DNA of 64,000 nucleotides from NCBI RefSeq assembly GCF_000024845.1, contig NC_013501.1:2646874-2710873 (forward strand), read 5' to 3'. Origin of the DNA: Rhodothermus marinus DSM 4252 (GTDB taxonomy: Bacteria; Bacteroidota; Rhodothermia; Rhodothermales; Rhodothermaceae). Positions 7,333-13,944 of the stretch are shown one piece after another. Position 1 is the first letter of the stretch, and the number at the start of each line of letters is the position of its first letter. The translations under genes were made by a program, and so were the position numbers. Below the pieces are notes generated by a model, which worked only from the letters and a program-made list of their open reading frames with translations, was not told the origin of the DNA and made no database searches.

Positions 7333-8410
7333 AGGTGTCGGAGGTCTGCTTGCGACGTCGCTGCTGCTCCGCCCACGTGGTCCCGACGGTCACCCCCAGA
7401 AAGATCAGAATCGCCAGCGCGTTCAGCAAGCCGCCCCAGCGCCGCCAGACAACCAGGCCGGCCACATCCCCCACAAGGCGCACGAGCAGCGCAGCGTGCA
7501 GGAGCACCAGGTGTCCGTAGAAAAACGGTCGCCAGGCCACGGGCACGCCCAGCACCGACGGAAAGATGATCGGCGCGTGTCCGAAGACCATGCTGAAGAC
7601 GAAGCCCACCAGCACTGCATGCAGCGCCGCGTCGTACCATGGTCCGGCCACGAGCTGTCCGCGCACGAGCATCACGAGCCCGCCCACCACGAGCCAGCCA
7701 TAGCCCAGCAGCAGACACCAGGCGATAAAGCGCGTCAGTCCCGGCTGGCGTACCGTGTGGCGGGCCACGTCGTAGCGCAGCAGCCAGAGCGCCAGCAGGA
7801 TCAGCGTGGCGCCCGTCAGGTGCCAGGCCAGCGGCGGATGTACGAACGTCAGCAGCAGGCTCAGTCCGTACAGTCCGACGATGCCCAGAAACTGCTGCTC
7901 GACGCGAGCGCCGTGCAGCAGCATGCGGCTGAGTTCAAGGCGCTCGCCGGCGATCGTCAGCACCAGAAACGCCATCCACCAGGGCACCACTGCCGGCACC
8001 GGCTGTCCGAGCAGCCAGGCTGCATTGCCCACGATCAGCGCGACGGCTCCGGCGGCCATCACCAGCAGAAACGACGCGCGCTGTATGCGCAGCGCCACTG
8101 CAAAAATCCCGACCAGCCCCAGGCTTCCCAGCGTCAGCAGCAGCGGTCCGGCCAGCCGACTGCCGGCCAGGGTCAGCAGCGCGCCCAGCCCGCAGAGTGC
8201 CGGCACGGCATAGGCCGGCGGTCGATCCAGCGCCACGGCCCGCTCCAGGCTGATCAGCGTCCCGAAAAAGCCCGCAATCATCAGCGGTCCATGCAGCAGG
8301 GCCAGGGAAGGCGCCACGCCGAGCTGCCAGCCCAGCCGCTCCAGCCCGGCCGCCAGGCCCGTCAGCAGGGCCACCATGCCGAGCGCCAGCAGGGGAAAGC
8401 GCCGTTTCAT
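7325..8410 (-). CDS. NnrS-like polytopic membrane protein
   Basis: 361 residues from the ATG at 8410, giving MKRRFPLL and about 10-12 transmembrane helices. The N-terminal H40-x2-M-x2-GF pattern resembles the start of NnrS, a heme- and copper-containing protein linked to NO tolerance. A later helix has the segment GHAPIIFP, with further histidines in HAVLVGF. NnrS is usually about 390-400 residues, so this is a shorter or divergent member. The ATG overlaps the DUF488 stop by 4 bases (8407-8410). The neighbouring RIC and DUF2249 genes support an NO-related role. The family assignment is moderate; exact heme ligands are unproven. Confidence 0.7.
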   Translation of the reverse strand: MKRRFPLLALGMVALLTGLAAGLERLGWQLGVAPSLALLHGPLMIAGFFGTLISLERAVALDRPPAYAVPALCGLGALLTLAGSRLAGPLLLTLGSLGLVGIFAVALRIQRASFLLVMAAGAVALIVGNAAWLLGQPVPAVVPWWMAFLVLTIAGERLELSRMLLHGARVEQQFLGIVGLYGLSLLLTFVHPPLAWHLTGATLILLALWLLRYDVARHTVRQPGLTRFIAWCLLLGYGWLVVGGLVMLVRGQLVAGPWYDAALHAVLVGFVFSMVFGHAPIIFPSVLGVPVAWRPFFYGHLVLLHAALLVRLVGDVAGLVVWRRWGGLLNALAILIFLGVTVGTTWAEQQRRRKQTSDTYA

Positions 8411-8769
8411 AAGTCCGTCGCGGCTTTGCGAAGCAGATAGTCGCGGAGCACCACGGCCTGGTTGTGCTCCGGATCGCGCGCGCCGTAGCAGAGCGTCAGC
8501 CGTCTCGCGCGGGCACGCTCGAGCAACCAGCGCACCCCTTCCGGATTGGCCTCCAGTTCGGCCTCGTAGCGGCGCCGGAATTCCTCCCAGCGGGCCGGAT
8601 CGTGCCCGAACCAGCGCCGCAGGGCGTCGCTCGGCGCCACGTCCTTCCGCCAGGCGTCCAGCGCAGCAGCGTCTTTTCTCAAGCCACGGGGCCAGAGCCG
8701 ATCGACCAGCACCCGGAAGCCGTCGTCCGGCGCCGGCGGCTCGTAAACCCGTTTGATCCGGATATCCAT
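8407..8769 (-). CDS. DUF488 family protein
   Basis: 120 residues starting MDIRIKRVYEPP. The family core is clear: VDRLWPRGLRKD near residues 22-33, WFGHDP near 53-58, a WEEFRRRY segment, and LCYGARD near 91-97, the last being the nucleotide/thiol-style loop typical of DUF488. The biochemical function of the family is unknown; members often sit in redox or metal stress operons. It ends in a 4-base overlap with the NnrS-like gene and follows the cupin gene by 21 bases. Confidence 0.9.
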   Translation of the reverse strand: MDIRIKRVYEPPAPDDGFRVLVDRLWPRGLRKDAAALDAWRKDVAPSDALRRWFGHDPARWEEFRRRYEAELEANPEGVRWLLERARARRLTLCYGARDPEHNQAVVLRDYLLRKAATDL

Positions 8770-8790
8770 CGCAATTCGACGATGGACGAT

Positions 8791-9168
8791 TCAGGCGGCC
8801 TGTTCGGCCAGTGCGGCTTCTACCTCCACATGATCGGCCGCAGTGGGGGGTGGCGAGACCACCGCCAGCGCCACCAGCCGCGTGTGCGCCCGCACGCTCC
8901 GCGGCGTCCCGGCCGGCACGCACACCACCGAGCCCGGTCCCACCACACCTTCCTTCTCCCCGGCAATGACCAGCCCGTGCCCCTCCAGCACGGTCAGGAC
9001 CAGGTCCACGCCCGGCGTGTGCAGTGGAATCTGCTGGCCGGGCTCAAAACACACGAGCTGCACCTTCAGTCGGTCGTTCTGCGCCAGCGGTACCGGCCGA
9101 AAACGTTCCGGATCGAACTGCACCCACTCGGCCGCCCTCAGAATCATCGGATCCATGGCTTTTTCCAT
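8791..9168 (-). CDS. Small cupin-domain protein
   Basis: About 125 residues forming one cupin barrel. The first metal-binding motif region is HTPGVDLVLTVLEG. The second cupin box (PAGTPRSV) lacks the usual histidine, so metal binding is uncertain. The ATG at 9168 has AAAGGG 6 bases upstream. A second ATG at 9156 is preceded by the same GGAAAAAGCC leader that precedes the DUF2249 gene at 10348, so it may be the true start. A longer start at 9192 would overlap the upstream gene. Small cupins with a VLEGxGLV core often stabilise metal or act as sensors; no specific role can be given. Confidence 0.8.
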   Translation of the reverse strand: MEKAMDPMILRAAEWVQFDPERFRPVPLAQNDRLKVQLVCFEPGQQIPLHTPGVDLVLTVLEGHGLVIAGEKEGVVGPGSVVCVPAGTPRSVRAHTRLVALAVVSPPPTAADHVEVEAALAEQAA

Positions 9169-9178
9169 GTTTTGCCCT

Positions 9179-9679
9179 TTACATGCCGCCACGCACCAGC
9201 AACACGGCCAGCGCCAGGATCGCCAGCGACAGCAGCGTCATCAGGCGCCCCAGGTAGCTGGCCACGCGGCGCAGGTGCTCGGCCGACGCCTCGCCGCGCT
9301 CCAGGAGTTGCATGGTACGGGGCCCCAGATAGAAGTCGTGCACGGCGCTGATGCCCATTACGAGCAGCACCAGCACCAGCTTCCAGGCCAGCGTACGCCC
9401 CCAGGGTCCCTGCCAGAGCGCTCCGGAGAACAGGTCGTCCCAGCCATAGCCCCGATAGCCGATGTTCACGATCCCCGTGATCACCAGCAGCAGCAACACC
9501 GTCCAGCCGATCCACCGGAAGCGCAGGCCGAGCTGATAGAGCATGGCCGTCCGCACCGGGGCAAACTCCGGGCGGCGCAGCAGGGGCACCACGGCCACGC
9601 CCAGAAAAATCATCGAGCCGATCCAGACAGTGGCCGCCAGAATGTGCAGCCATACGGAAAACAGATACCAGCCGGACAT
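9179..9679 (-). CDS. CopD-like / DUF4149-type membrane protein
   Basis: 166 residues with four helices. The N-terminal WLHILAATVWIGSMIF pattern is the hallmark of copper-resistance D and related families, with a histidine at 12 and tryptophan at 19. A second buried histidine lies in AVHDFYLGPR. CopD-like proteins are involved in copper uptake or in heme/copper membrane chemistry. It starts 1 base after the ferredoxin stop. In this array it could supply copper to the NnrS-like protein, which is speculation. Confidence 0.82.
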   Translation of the reverse strand: MSGWYLFSVWLHILAATVWIGSMIFLGVAVVPLLRRPEFAPVRTAMLYQLGLRFRWIGWTVLLLLVITGIVNIGYRGYGWDDLFSGALWQGPWGRTLAWKLVLVLLVMGISAVHDFYLGPRTMQLLERGEASAEHLRRVASYLGRLMTLLSLAILALAVLLVRGGM

Positions 9680-9680
9680 C

Positions 9681-10037
9681 TTACCACGCCTCCGATACGT
9701 CCCAGGTCAGAATGTCTTTCTCCGACTTGGGTCGGTTGCGCCATTCCTCGGCTTCAGGCAGTGGTTCCTTCTTCTGCGTGATGTTGAAGCCCTGCGCTTT
9801 CCACTGCTCGGCCAGGTACCGATTCCACTCGATGTAGTGCTGCCACTCCTCCGGCACCTCGTCGTCCGGATAGATGGCCTCGGTGGGGCATACCGGCACG
9901 CAGGCGTTGCAGTCGATGCATTCGTCCGGATGAATCGCCAGGAAGTTCGGCCCCTCGTAGAAGGCGTCCACCGGGCAGACTTCGACGCAGTCGGTGTACT
10001 TGCAGTTGATGCAGGGCTCGCAGACGACGTAGGGCAT
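9681..10037 (-). CDS. fdxA: 7Fe-type ferredoxin (3Fe-4S plus 4Fe-4S)
   Basis: 118-residue soluble electron carrier closely following the FdxA/Azotobacter FdI pattern: C9, C17 and C21-P for the first cluster and [12 protein letters not shown] (about residues 39-50) for the second, separated by [14 protein letters not shown]. The extra free cysteine that usually follows VCPVD is alanine (A25). The C-terminal extension (about residues 60-118) is rich in W, E and K, as in long FdxA proteins. It is 14 bases after the DUF2249 gene. It probably delivers electrons within the stress module, for example to the di-iron repair protein. Confidence 0.93.
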   Translation of the reverse strand: MPYVVCEPCINCKYTDCVEVCPVDAFYEGPNFLAIHPDECIDCNACVPVCPTEAIYPDDEVPEEWQHYIEWNRYLAEQWKAQGFNITQKKEPLPEAEEWRNRPKSEKDILTWDVSEAW

Positions 10038-10051
10038 GGCTACCAGAGGGT

Positions 10052-10348
10052 TTAAGGTGACGGTTGGAATTCGCCGGGGCGGTAGAACCAGATTTCCCAG
10101 TCGTCGCCTTCGCCGCGGGCGATCCAGTGCGCCCAGCCTTGCAGGCGCATCACGCCGAAAAGCGGCACGGGCTTGAACGTCGCCCGCAGGCGAAGCACGT
10201 GACCGGGCGGCACGCGACCGGCCGTCTCCATGATCAGCGAAAACGGCTCGCCGCCGCTCCGCAGAATCGGCCGCACGTCCAGTTCCACAAACCGGTCTTC
10301 CGAAAGCCCGGCCAGAAACGCCGGGGGTTGCGAGACGGCTTCGGACAT
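10052..10348 (-). CDS. DUF2249 protein, copy A
   Basis: 98 residues with the DUF2249 core: ELDVRPIL near residues 22-29, GGEPFSLIM, then [21 protein letters not shown] and a C-terminal tryptophan-rich strand. DUF2249 proteins are TusA-like in fold and recur in denitrification and nitrite-reductase operons, with unknown chemistry. It is one of three copies in this array (others at 10689-10949 and 12433-12675). The leader GGAAAAAGCC directly precedes its ATG. It begins 14 bases after the MIP18 gene ends. Confidence 0.88.
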   Translation of the reverse strand: MSEAVSQPPAFLAGLSEDRFVELDVRPILRSGGEPFSLIMETAGRVPPGHVLRLRATFKPVPLFGVMRLQGWAHWIARGEGDDWEIWFYRPGEFQPSP

Positions 10349-10362
10349 GGCTTTTTCCAGGT

Positions 10363-10692
10363 TCAGTAATAACGTGCGTACATCGGAAAACGATAGCGCC
10401 GCACTTCAGGATCGATCATGTACGGCGACCAGGGCGGCTCCCAGACCAGCTCGATGATGCCACGCCGGATGCCCGGCGTGCGCTGCAGCACCCGGGCGAC
10501 TTCCTGCTTGATGTAGCTCGACATCGGACAGGCCGGCGTGGTCATCGTGAGCTTGATCTCGACGGTGCCGTCGGGCGACACCTGCAGGTCGTAGATCAAC
10601 CCCAGGTCCACGATGTTCAGACCGAGTTCGGGGTCGATCACCGAGCGCAGGCGTTCGACCAGCTCCAGTCGGGATGGTACCGGCATGCTCAT
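10363..10692 (-). CDS. MIP18-family (DUF59) Fe-S assembly protein, SufT/PaaD-like
   Basis: 109 residues starting [11 protein letters not shown]; the ATG overlaps the preceding DUF2249 stop by 4 bases. The MIP18 core is clear: [19 protein letters not shown] near residues 16-34 and [12 protein letters not shown] near 55-66, with the single reactive cysteine. The family takes part in Fe-S cluster maturation (SufT) or in oxygenase assembly (PaaD). The C-terminal PPWSPYMID segment resembles PaaD-like members. Here it fits repair of clusters damaged by nitric oxide. Confidence 0.92.
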   Translation of the reverse strand: MSMPVPSRLELVERLRSVIDPELGLNIVDLGLIYDLQVSPDGTVEIKLTMTTPACPMSSYIKQEVARVLQRTPGIRRGIIELVWEPPWSPYMIDPEVRRYRFPMYARYY

Positions 10693-10949
10693 GGCCCCGC
10701 TTTTCGTTTTTCCACCTGAACGCGCCAGACCTCCGGTCCGCGCTCCAGGTAGGTGAATCGGAACGCTTCGGCGCCCTGCTCGGCCAGCAGCGTGTAGTAC
10801 ATGCACGAGGGCTCGTGGTCCACGACCAGTTCGAGCACCTCGCCCGGTGCCAGCCGCCGGTAGGCGCCCATGATGGTTTCCAGACGCGCCCGCGGCGGCA
10901 CGGGCCGCACGTCCAGCAAAAGGTCGGGCGTTTCCGTCTTCGTCTTCAT
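10689..10949 (-). CDS. DUF2249 protein, copy B
   Basis: 86 residues from the ATG at 10949, which overlaps the ric stop by 4 bases. The core LLDVRPVPPRARLETIMGAY, LAPGEVLELVVDHEPS and C-terminal YLERGPEVWRVQV is close to copy C (12433-12675), which has DVRPIPPREKHATIF and YLEQGPEVWRVRI. The two are clear paralogues, while copy A is more divergent. It sits directly after the di-iron repair gene, suggesting a functional link. Confidence 0.9.
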   Translation of the reverse strand: MKTKTETPDLLLDVRPVPPRARLETIMGAYRRLAPGEVLELVVDHEPSCMYYTLLAEQGAEAFRFTYLERGPEVWRVQVEKRKAGP

Positions 10950-11662
10950 GATGCAGCTATGCCAGTTTGCAGCAGGCGACGCGCGCGGGGAAACAGGACG
11001 TTGTTTTCCCGATGCACGTGGCGGTGCATGTCGGCTTCGAGCGCCTGGAGTCCTTCCAGAAGCGCCCGGAAGCTGCTGCAGGCCCATTCGGGCGGCCGAT
11101 AGTTGTCGGAGAGTGCCCGCAACCGGTGCAGCGCCTCGCCGGCTGCGTCGTGCTCCTGTTCGGCCTGCGCGAGCAGCGGCTCCAGCTCGGCCGCGGCATC
11201 GGCCGAACCCTCCTCCAGCGCCCGGATCAGCGGAAAGATCGCTTCTTCCTCGCTGCGCATGTGGGCCTCCAGCTCCAGCTTCAGCCGCCCGAAGACTGCA
11301 CGGGCTTCGTGCAGCCAGGGGCTCTGGTGGCCGTGCACCTGCGCCACGCGATCGATCAGCGCACTCAGCCGCGGCAATTCTCGGCGCAGGTACGCATGGT
11401 GCGTCGCGACGATATGGTCGATCAGGTCGGCCAGCGAACGCGTGCGCCAGTCGACGGCGGGTTCGTCGGCCGCTTCGGTCGCTTCCAGGGCGTCCAGCAC
11501 GGCCGCCACCGTGGCCGGATCCAGCCCGCGCTCCCGGCAGGCGGCCTCCAGCGTACGGCTGCCGCCGCAGCAGTAGTCCAGGCCCAGCCGATCAAAAAGG
11601 GCCGCCCGCCGCTCGTCGGCGGCCACCAGCTCGCCAAGCGTCTTGCTTAAAAGCTCCGACAT
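10946..11662 (-). CDS. ric: Di-iron iron-sulfur cluster repair protein RIC (YtfE/ScdA/DnrN)
   Basis: 238 residues. The N-terminal ScdA domain has the signature LGLDYCCGG with C31-C32. It is followed by a hemerythrin-like four-helix bundle with histidine/glutamate ligands in THHAYLRREL, EAHMRSEEEAIFP, EQEHDAAGEALH and HRHVHRENNVLFP. RIC proteins repair Fe-S clusters hit by NO or peroxide and handle NO at the di-iron site. It has its own upstream gap (11663-11740) containing a 17-bp palindrome, so it may have a promoter of its own inside the array. This gene is the strongest indicator of the array's role. Confidence 0.95.
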   Translation of the reverse strand: MSELLSKTLGELVAADERRAALFDRLGLDYCCGGSRTLEAACRERGLDPATVAAVLDALEATEAADEPAVDWRTRSLADLIDHIVATHHAYLRRELPRLSALIDRVAQVHGHQSPWLHEARAVFGRLKLELEAHMRSEEEAIFPLIRALEEGSADAAAELEPLLAQAEQEHDAAGEALHRLRALSDNYRPPEWACSSFRALLEGLQALEADMHRHVHRENNVLFPRARRLLQTGIAAS

Positions 11663-11687
11663 GACTTTCGATGGTCTGGTTCAGGGT

Positions 11688-11704
11688 GAAAACTGCATGT
11701 TTTC
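11688..11704. promoter_or_regulatory. 17-bp perfect inverted repeat upstream of ric
   Basis: GAAAAC-TGCAT-GTTTTC is a perfect 6-bp inverted repeat with a 5-base centre, 26 bases before the ric start. On the minus strand a TTGACT box (11727-11722) lies just upstream of it, so a bound protein would overlap the expected -10 region. This 78-base gap is the only sizeable gap within the array. Confidence 0.5.
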
Positions 11705-11740
11705 AAATGCAAAGAGCCTGAAGTCAACGTCCGGTCGCCG

Positions 11741-12436
11741 CTATCCCGAAACGCCGGATCGTGCCCGTCGGGCGGCCGCCGTTCCACATCCCCAGCCGCG
11801 TCGTCGCAGCAGCCACGTCTCCCACGCCGGAAGTCGATCCGGGCCGGATGGAATCAGCGCCACCGTACCGGCGTAGCCGGCCAGCGTCAGCGCCGCCAGG
11901 AACGCCCCGACGCCGGTCGGCGCCCCGGCCTCCTGCCCTTCGGGTCCACTCCCCGGAAGCCGCACATGGGCCAGCGTGGGGAGCGTCTGCGCCAGCACCA
12001 CCCGCCAGGTGCCCTGCTGCAACGCCTCGGGCTCCGGCTGATAGCAGGTAAACATCCCCTGCTCTCGTGCCCATGCCACGGCCTGCTCGACTTCGGCCAG
12101 GTCGCTCCCGTGCACCAGGGCCGCCCGGACCGGACGGGGCAGCTCCTCGACCGGTGCCCGGAGCAACAGCCCGGCACCCAGGCGATGCGCCTCGCCGGCC
12201 CAGGTCATCAGCTCGCTCAGGCGCGGCCGCCCCGGCAACACCAGCCAGCAGACGGGCACCGACGGCTGGACGGCTTCGTCGCCGGCCTCGATCGGACAGC
12301 GCAACGCCTCGTAGCGATGGCCCTGGCCCCGGCCGAGCACCAGCTCCAGCCCGGCCAGCGCCCGACGCCGACAGGCCGCGCCCAGCTCGTCGAGCGTGGC
12401 CGTCGGCAACGCATCGCTGCTGAGCAACAGCTTCAT
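11741..12436 (-). CDS. Unknown protein, possible xylose-isomerase-like TIM barrel
   Basis: 231 residues starting MKLLLSSDALP; the ATG overlaps the DUF2249 copy C stop by 4 bases. The pattern of short hydrophobic strands alternating with helices (ELGAACRRRALAGLELVLG, PVCWLVLPGRP, AGLLLRAP, YAGTVALIPSG) suggests a TIM barrel like sugar-phosphate isomerases/AP endonuclease family 2, but it lacks obvious metal ligands. The C-terminus is arginine-rich (WLLRRRGWGCGTAAARR). Position between DUF2249 and ric makes it part of the stress array. The function is not assignable. Confidence 0.65.
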   Translation of the reverse strand: MKLLLSSDALPTATLDELGAACRRRALAGLELVLGRGQGHRYEALRCPIEAGDEAVQPSVPVCWLVLPGRPRLSELMTWAGEAHRLGAGLLLRAPVEELPRPVRAALVHGSDLAEVEQAVAWAREQGMFTCYQPEPEALQQGTWRVVLAQTLPTLAHVRLPGSGPEGQEAGAPTGVGAFLAALTLAGYAGTVALIPSGPDRLPAWETWLLRRRGWGCGTAAARRARSGVSG

Positions 12437-12675
12437 GCCCGCACCCGCGTAATGCGTACGCGCCAGACCTCAGGCCCCTGCTCCAAGTACTCCCACGTAA
12501 ACTGGCCGCTGCGCTCAAACTCGAACTGATAGCGCAGCGGCACCGGATCGTGATCGTTCACCAGCACGAACGACTCGCCCGGCGCCAGCGCATCGAACGT
12601 GGCGAAGATCGTCGCGTGCTTTTCGCGCGGCGGAATCGGCCGCACATCCAGCGTCTTTTCGGTCTGCGTGCTCAT
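12433..12675 (-). CDS. DUF2249 protein, copy C (first gene of the array)
   Basis: 80 residues from the ATG at 12675 (MSTQTEKTLDVRPIPP). An in-frame longer start at 12744 would lie in the promoter and is rejected. The core is LDVRPIPPREKHATIF, LAPGESFVLVNDHDPVPLRYQ and YLEQGPEVWRVRI, a textbook DUF2249 domain. It is the promoter-proximal gene of a 15-gene array reaching to 5937, and is divergent from the SufR-like regulator. A TTGACA-N17-TACATT promoter lies upstream. Confidence 0.9.
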   Translation of the reverse strand: MSTQTEKTLDVRPIPPREKHATIFATFDALAPGESFVLVNDHDPVPLRYQFEFERSGQFTWEYLEQGPEVWRVRITRVRA

Positions 12676-12832
12676 GGTCGGCTCTGATTTTCTTTTTTGG
12701 ACAAAAGACACCTCAAATGTAAATCGCCGCCGAATCCATGTCAAGTTTTAAAAGGAAAAAATCTTTTTTATTGACAGAAGCTCCACGAACCCGTAGTTTA
12801 CGGGCGGGCTACGGGTACAACGAAGCGGCGCA
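12676..12832. promoter_or_regulatory. Divergent promoter region of the stress array and its regulator
   Basis: Two promoters diverge. On the minus strand TTGACA (12744-12739), 17 bases, TACATT (12721-12716) drives the array. On the plus strand TTGACA (12771-12776), 17 bases, TAGTTT (12794-12799) drives the regulator. A perfect inverted repeat CCCGTA-GTT-TACGGG (12790-12804) covers the regulator -10 box and is followed by a further TACGGG half-site (about 12810-12815). In the array 5' leader there is a second palindrome TTTTG-GA-CAAAA (about 12696-12707). These are good candidate operators for the four-cysteine regulator. Confidence 0.75.
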
Positions 12833-13483
12833 ATGGCTACCTGGACGCTCCTGGGCTCCGAGACGAAACGCCAGCTCCTGCTGCTGCTCAAGCGGCGCGG
12901 TCAGCTCACGCTCGACGAAGCCGAGGCGGCCACCGGCTTGACGCGCCCCACGCTGCGCGAGCACCTGACACAACTGGAACGCGACGGCCTCGTGCGCCGC
13001 AGCACCGAACGCCGGGGCCGCGGCCGCCCGCGCCTGCTGTACCGCCTGACGCCGGCCGGTGCGCAGCTCTTCCCGAATCGGGACGGCGTGCTGCTGGGTC
13101 GTCTGCTGGACTTCCTGAAGGAAGAAGGGGCCGAGGAGCTGCTCCGCCGCTTTTTCGAACGCTACTGGACCGAGCGCCTGCAGGCGGCCCGGCAGCGGCT
13201 GGCGTCCGCGCAGACGCCGGAAGCGCGGCTGGCCGCGCTGCGCGATTTTCTGGAAGAAGAAGGGTTCACGCCCGAGATCGTCGTGTCCGAGCAGGGCGTG
13301 GAGATCCGCGAGTGCAACTGTCCGTTTGCCGAAACCATCCGGCACACGCGCCTTCCCTGCTACCTGGAAGCCCGCTTTTTTGAACAGCTGCTCGGCCGGG
13401 AGGCCGTCCGCGTTGCCTACATCCCCGACGGCAGCCCGGCGTGCAGCTATGCCTTCGATTCCCCGCCAGAAGCGGCTCAATAG
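12833..13483 (+). CDS. SufR-like winged-helix regulator with four-cysteine Fe-S site
   Basis: 216 residues. The N-terminal winged helix-turn-helix (about 8-75) is of the DeoR/ArsR type seen in SufR, with a basic wing RRGRGRPRLLYRLT. The C-terminal domain has cysteines at 161, 163, 176 and 204, the arrangement expected for an Fe-S cluster sensor. SufR proteins use a cluster to sense oxidants or cluster demand; here the adjacent RIC/NnrS-like genes suggest NO or redox sensing. It is divergent from the array and has a palindrome on its own promoter, which suggests autoregulation. Its stop overlaps the guaD stop tail to tail by 7 bases. Confidence 0.85.
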   Translation: MATWTLLGSETKRQLLLLLKRRGQLTLDEAEAATGLTRPTLREHLTQLERDGLVRRSTERRGRGRPRLLYRLTPAGAQLFPNRDGVLLGRLLDFLKEEGAEELLRRFFERYWTERLQAARQRLASAQTPEARLAALRDFLEEEGFTPEIVVSEQGVEIRECNCPFAETIRHTRLPCYLEARFFEQLLGREAVRVAYIPDGSPACSYAFDSPPEAAQ

Positions 13484-13944
13484 GGCGTACGGTCGGGGTG
13501 GTCGAGCCAGGCCTGAAACGGGGCCCAGGCGTCGCGGTCGGGCACATGAATGAACGGAATGCGGCGTGCAGGGCCCGGCCGCTCCAGTTCGTCGTAGATG
13601 AGCGCGTCGTCGAAGCCGGCGCGGGCAGCGTCGTGGCGGGTGGCGGCGTAGAAGACGCGGGCCGGTCGCGCCCAGTAGATGGCGCCCAGGCACATCGGGC
13701 ACGGCTCGCAGGAAGTGTACAGGTCGCAGCCGGTCAGTTGAAAGTGCCCCAGGCGGCGGCAGGCCTCACGGATGGCCACGATCTCGGCGTGGGCGGTCGG
13801 GTCGTTGTCGGTGGTGACCCGGTTGGTGCCCGCGGCCAGCACTTCGCCGTCGCGCACGACCAGCGCCGCAAAAGGTCCGCCGCCCCGGCGGACGTTCGCT
13901 TCGGCCAGACGGATCACTTCGCGGATGAAGGCTTCCGGGGTCAT
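13477..13944 (-). CDS. guaD: Guanine deaminase, cytidine-deaminase fold
   Basis: 155 residues from the ATG at 13944, closely matching B. subtilis GuaD in length and motifs. Zinc ligands are H52 (HAE with catalytic E54), C82 and C85 (PCPMC). The following GAIYWARP, the GFDD motif and the C-terminal tyrosine are also GuaD features. It converts guanine to xanthine. The ATG overlaps the zwf stop by 4 bases, so it is the last gene of gnd-pgl-zwf-guaD, an unusual location for a purine gene. A general nucleoside deaminase is a less likely alternative. Confidence 0.9.
   Translation of the reverse strand: MTPEAFIREVIRLAEANVRRGGGPFAALVVRDGEVLAAGTNRVTTDNDPTAHAEIVAIREACRRLGHFQLTGCDLYTSCEPCPMCLGAIYWARPARVFYAATRHDAARAGFDDALIYDELERPGPARRIPFIHVPDRDAWAPFQAWLDHPDRTPY

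Noticed and set aside
12675-12744. Longer start of DUF2249 copy C at 12744
   Set aside because: It would place the promoter inside the gene; the ATG at 12675 fits the family start.
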